In this document: one piece after another, positions 61,895-64,000 of the stretch | How the letters are laid out: every line of letters begins with the position of its first letter | Position numbering within the stretch: position 1 is the first letter of the stretch | Assembly: GCF_003351225.1 (NCBI RefSeq) | Contig: NZ_QQSY01000005.1 | Coordinates: forward strand, 1-64,000 | DNA from: Dyella solisilvae | Lineage (GTDB): Bacteria > Pseudomonadota > Gammaproteobacteria > Xanthomonadales > Rhodanobacteraceae | Direction: 5' to 3' | Length of the DNA stretch: 64,000 nt | Made by a program: the position numbers and the translations under genes | Notes under the pieces: generated by a model | The model's database searches: none | What the model was told of the DNA's origin: nothing | What the model saw: the letters and a program-made list of their open reading frames with translations, nothing else

Positions 61895-64000
61895 TTGAAC
61901 AGCCACACTGCGTTACGTCCGCGCACCCTTGCCGTCGCGCTGGCGACCCTGATCGGCATGGGCAGCCTGCCCGCTTTTGCCCAGTCCACCACCGGCAGCA
62001 TCTTTGGCCAGGTCACCGCCGGCAGCGGCGAAACCGTGGAAATCAAAAGCACCACCGGCATCAGCCGTACGGTGACGGTCGACGGACACGGTCGCTACAA
62101 CGCCACGGAATTGCCGCTGGGCAGCTACTCGGTGTCCCTGTTGCACGATGGCAAGGTGGTCGACGCCCGCAACGACATCAGTCTGCGCGTGGGTAGCGGC
62201 ACGGAAGTCTCGTTCGAGAACGCGGCGGCCAAGAATCTCGGAGCGGTGAGCGTCACCGCCAATACGACGCCGCCGATCGACGTCACCAGCGTCGACTCGC
62301 GCACCGTGATCACTGCGCAGGAGCTGACCCGGCTGCCGTTGGCGCGATCGGCCGAAGCCATTGCGCAGCTTGCGCCGGGTGTGACCAACAACAGCGGCGG
62401 CTACACCGGACCGACCGGCCAGTCGCTGGTGAGCTTCGGCGGTTCGGCGGCCAGCGAGAACGCCTATTACATCAACGGCTTCAACACCACCGAGCCGCAA
62501 CGCGGCCTGGGCGGCCTCACCCTGCCCTACGGCGCCATCGAACAGCAGGAAATCTACACCGGTGGATACAGCGCCCAGTACGGGCGATCCGACGGCGGCG
62601 TGATCAACATGGTCGGCAAGCGTGGCACCAACGACTGGCATTTCGGCGGCCAGGTGAACTGGGAGCCGGAATTCGCCCAGGCTTCCGCCACCAACACGTA
62701 CTACACCAACGGCCTGCCCGCCTCGCCGGTGGCCGGCAACCTGTACGCCCCCAACAGCAAGAACCGCCAGTGGACCACCACCTATGACGCCTACCTCGGC
62801 GGCCCGCTGATCAAGGACAAGCTGTTCCTGTTCCTCGCTGCGGAGGCGGCCCGACAGGACGGCAACACCGTCAACGAAGTGTCCAACGCCAAGCCCTACG
62901 TGAACTACCACTACAGTTTGCCCAAGTGGTACGCCAAGCTGGACTGGAACATCACCGACAGCAACATCCTGGAACTGACCGGCGCGTCGAACAAGCGCGA
63001 GACTTCCGGCACGATCTACAACTACAACTACGGCACGCTCACGCGCGGCAACTTCATCAACGACGACGATCGCACCAAGACCGGCGGCGACCTCTACACG
63101 GCGAAGTTCACCAGTTATGTGACCGACAGCCTTACCTTCACGGCCCTGTACGGCAAGATGAAGACGCTGAACTATGACGTGCCGGGCAATTACGACGGCA
63201 GCCTCACCTACCTCAGCGACATCCAGAACCAGAACCCGGCGCTCAATGGTGGCAACCCGGTCGGCAACAGCCAGGTGATCTCCTCGCTGTACAACCCCAA
63301 CCGCCACAACACCACCGACAACCTGCGCATCGACCTGAGCTACCAGCTGGGATCGCATACGCTCACTGCCGGCATCGACAACCAGAATTCACGGGCCATT
63401 GACCAGGGTAGCCAGACTTCCGGGCCGGGTTACTACTGGGACTACGCATACACCACCACGCCGACGGTGGCGCTCATTCCCAACCTTGGCGTGGGCGCGC
63501 CTGCCAATTATCCGGGCGGCGCCACCGGCTATTACGCCGTCCAGTACGTCAACAGCTCGATCGCCAGCGTGCGTTCCGCGCAGCGCGCGCAGTACATCGA
63601 AGACAAGTGGCAGGTCACCGATCGCTGGTTGCTCTCGCTGGGCCTGCGCAACGACCAGTTCACCGACTACAACGCCAACGGCGACGCCTATATCCGCCAG
63701 CGCAATGCGCAGTGGGCGCCCCGACTTGGCTTCAGCTGGGACGTGAACGGCGATTCCAGCTTCAAGGTCTACGGCAACGCCGGGCGTTATTACCTGGGCC
63801 TGCCGCTCAACCCTGCGCTCAATGCCGCCGGCGCCTACGTGGCCACCCAGCAGTACTTCACCTACACCGGCATCGCCGCCGACGGTACGCCGACCGGGCT
63901 GACGCCGTTCTCCAACCCGGTGTCGCCGAACAACACCTATGGCGTGCTGCCCGACCCGAAGACGGTGACGGCGCAGAACATCAAGCCCGAATACCAGGAT
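61895..64000 (+). CDS. TonB-dependent receptor, Oar-like, cut by window edge
   Basis: At least 702 codons, open at the right end. It appears to start with TTG at 61895 (GAGAGGCGAGAT upstream), giving a signal peptide that ends SLPAFAQ. The first 90 residues are a carboxypeptidase-regulatory-like beta domain (GSIFGQVTAGSGETVEIKSTTGISRTVTVDGHGRYNATELPLGSYSVSL). A plug domain follows (ITAQELTRLPLARSAEAIAQLAPGV ... YYINGFNTTEPQRGLGGLTLPYGAIEQQEIYTGGYSAQYGRSDGGVINMV), then the outer-membrane barrel. This order is that of Oar/SusC-type large receptors of Xanthomonadales and Acidobacteria, importing unknown large substrates. No TonB-box is obvious. The end and partner genes are outside the window. 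Confidence 0.9.
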   Translation, partial: MNSHTALRPRTLAVALATLIGMGSLPAFAQSTTGSIFGQVTAGSGETVEIKSTTGISRTVTVDGHGRYNATELPLGSYSVSLLHDGKVVDARNDISLRVGSGTEVSFENAAAKNLGAVSVTANTTPPIDVTSVDSRTVITAQELTRLPLARSAEAIAQLAPGVTNNSGGYTGPTGQSLVSFGGSAASENAYYINGFNTTEPQRGLGGLTLPYGAIEQQEIYTGGYSAQYGRSDGGVINMVGKRGTNDWHFGGQVNWEPEFAQASATNTYYTNGLPASPVAGNLYAPNSKNRQWTTTYDAYLGGPLIKDKLFLFLAAEAARQDGNTVNEVSNAKPYVNYHYSLPKWYAKLDWNITDSNILELTGASNKRETSGTIYNYNYGTLTRGNFINDDDRTKTGGDLYTAKFTSYVTDSLTFTALYGKMKTLNYDVPGNYDGSLTYLSDIQNQNPALNGGNPVGNSQVISSLYNPNRHNTTDNLRIDLSYQLGSHTLTAGIDNQNSRAIDQGSQTSGPGYYWDYAYTTTPTVALIPNLGVGAPANYPGGATGYYAVQYVNSSIASVRSAQRAQYIEDKWQVTDRWLLSLGLRNDQFTDYNANGDAYIRQRNAQWAPRLGFSWDVNGDSSFKVYGNAGRYYLGLPLNPALNAAGAYVATQQYFTYTGIAADGTPTGLTPFSNPVSPNNTYGVLPDPKTVTAQNIKPEYQD

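Noticed and set aside
61913-63358. 481-codon antisense frame opposite the TonB-dependent receptor
   Set aside because: Same artefact of high GC; the receptor on the + strand has signal peptide, plug and barrel.
1-64000. CRISPR array, tRNA or rRNA genes
   Set aside because: No regularly spaced direct repeats and no cloverleaf or rRNA-like sequence noticed on either strand.

Overview
The window looks like the chromosome of a gammaproteobacterium of the Xanthomonadales, most likely Rhodanobacteraceae (Dyella / Rhodanobacter / Luteibacter-like). This is inferred from the high GC of the right half, a large hopanoid cluster, a Pseudomonas-like arcABC set, an Oar-type TonB-dependent receptor and the style of the secreted proteins. 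No rRNA, tRNA or CRISPR array was seen. The window appears to span the replication terminus. A near-canonical dif site lies at 28018-28045. KOPS-like octamers (GGGNAGGG) read toward it from both sides: six on the + strand to its left and six on the - strand to its right, with none seen in the opposite sense.

Left of dif (1-28 kb) is accessory DNA with lower and more variable GC and long gene-poor gaps. Positions 1-10.3 kb carry single secreted or membrane genes: a DUF5694/TraB-like protein, a TonB C-terminal-like protein, a ComP-like sensor without a kinase, a GH35-type glycosidase and an Rv2525c-like glycoside hydrolase. They are separated by a dispersed hairpin repeat family and one 266-bp MITE-like element. 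Positions 10.8-17.2 kb hold a bacterial glutamic (G1) peptidase, an IS3 remnant, a lipoprotein behind a ten-G tract and several unrecognised secreted proteins. Positions 17.6-27.6 kb form a defence and mobility island. It starts with a retron whose order is phosphoribosyltransferase-like/winged-helix effector, structured ncRNA with 19-nt a1/a2 arms, reverse transcriptase. A convergent two-gene Gabija-like system (class 2 OLD nuclease plus UvrD-like helicase) follows. Then come a tyrosine recombinase divergent from a KfrA-like protein, an orphan ParD-like antitoxin and an orphan ParS/MbcA-type toxin-binding protein.

Right of dif (28-64 kb) is core-like. It opens with a patatin-like lipase overlapping a GntP permease, then arginine deiminase genes arcA-arcB-arcC, an acetoacetyl-CoA reductase-like SDR, a GNAT protein and an FAH-family enzyme. 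A hopanoid locus of about 20 kb follows: hpnB, hpnH and idi on the - strand; hpnI-hpnJ-hpnK-hpnL and a ferritin-like gene on the + strand; hpnA on the - strand; squalene synthase, shc, hpnG and hpnN on the + strand; then copC-copD, and ispA with a ferredoxin-NADP reductase on the - strand. Together these genes run from prenyl diphosphates (idi, ispA) through squalene and cyclisation to side-chain extension, modification and transport. The window ends with ahpC-ahpF behind an OxyR-like site and a TonB-dependent receptor cut by the window edge.

Most novel in my reading: the retron, whose ncRNA overlaps both flanking genes and whose RT lacks the usual VTG motif; the dif/KOPS architecture beside a defence island; and a ferritin-like diiron protein embedded in the hopanoid operon.
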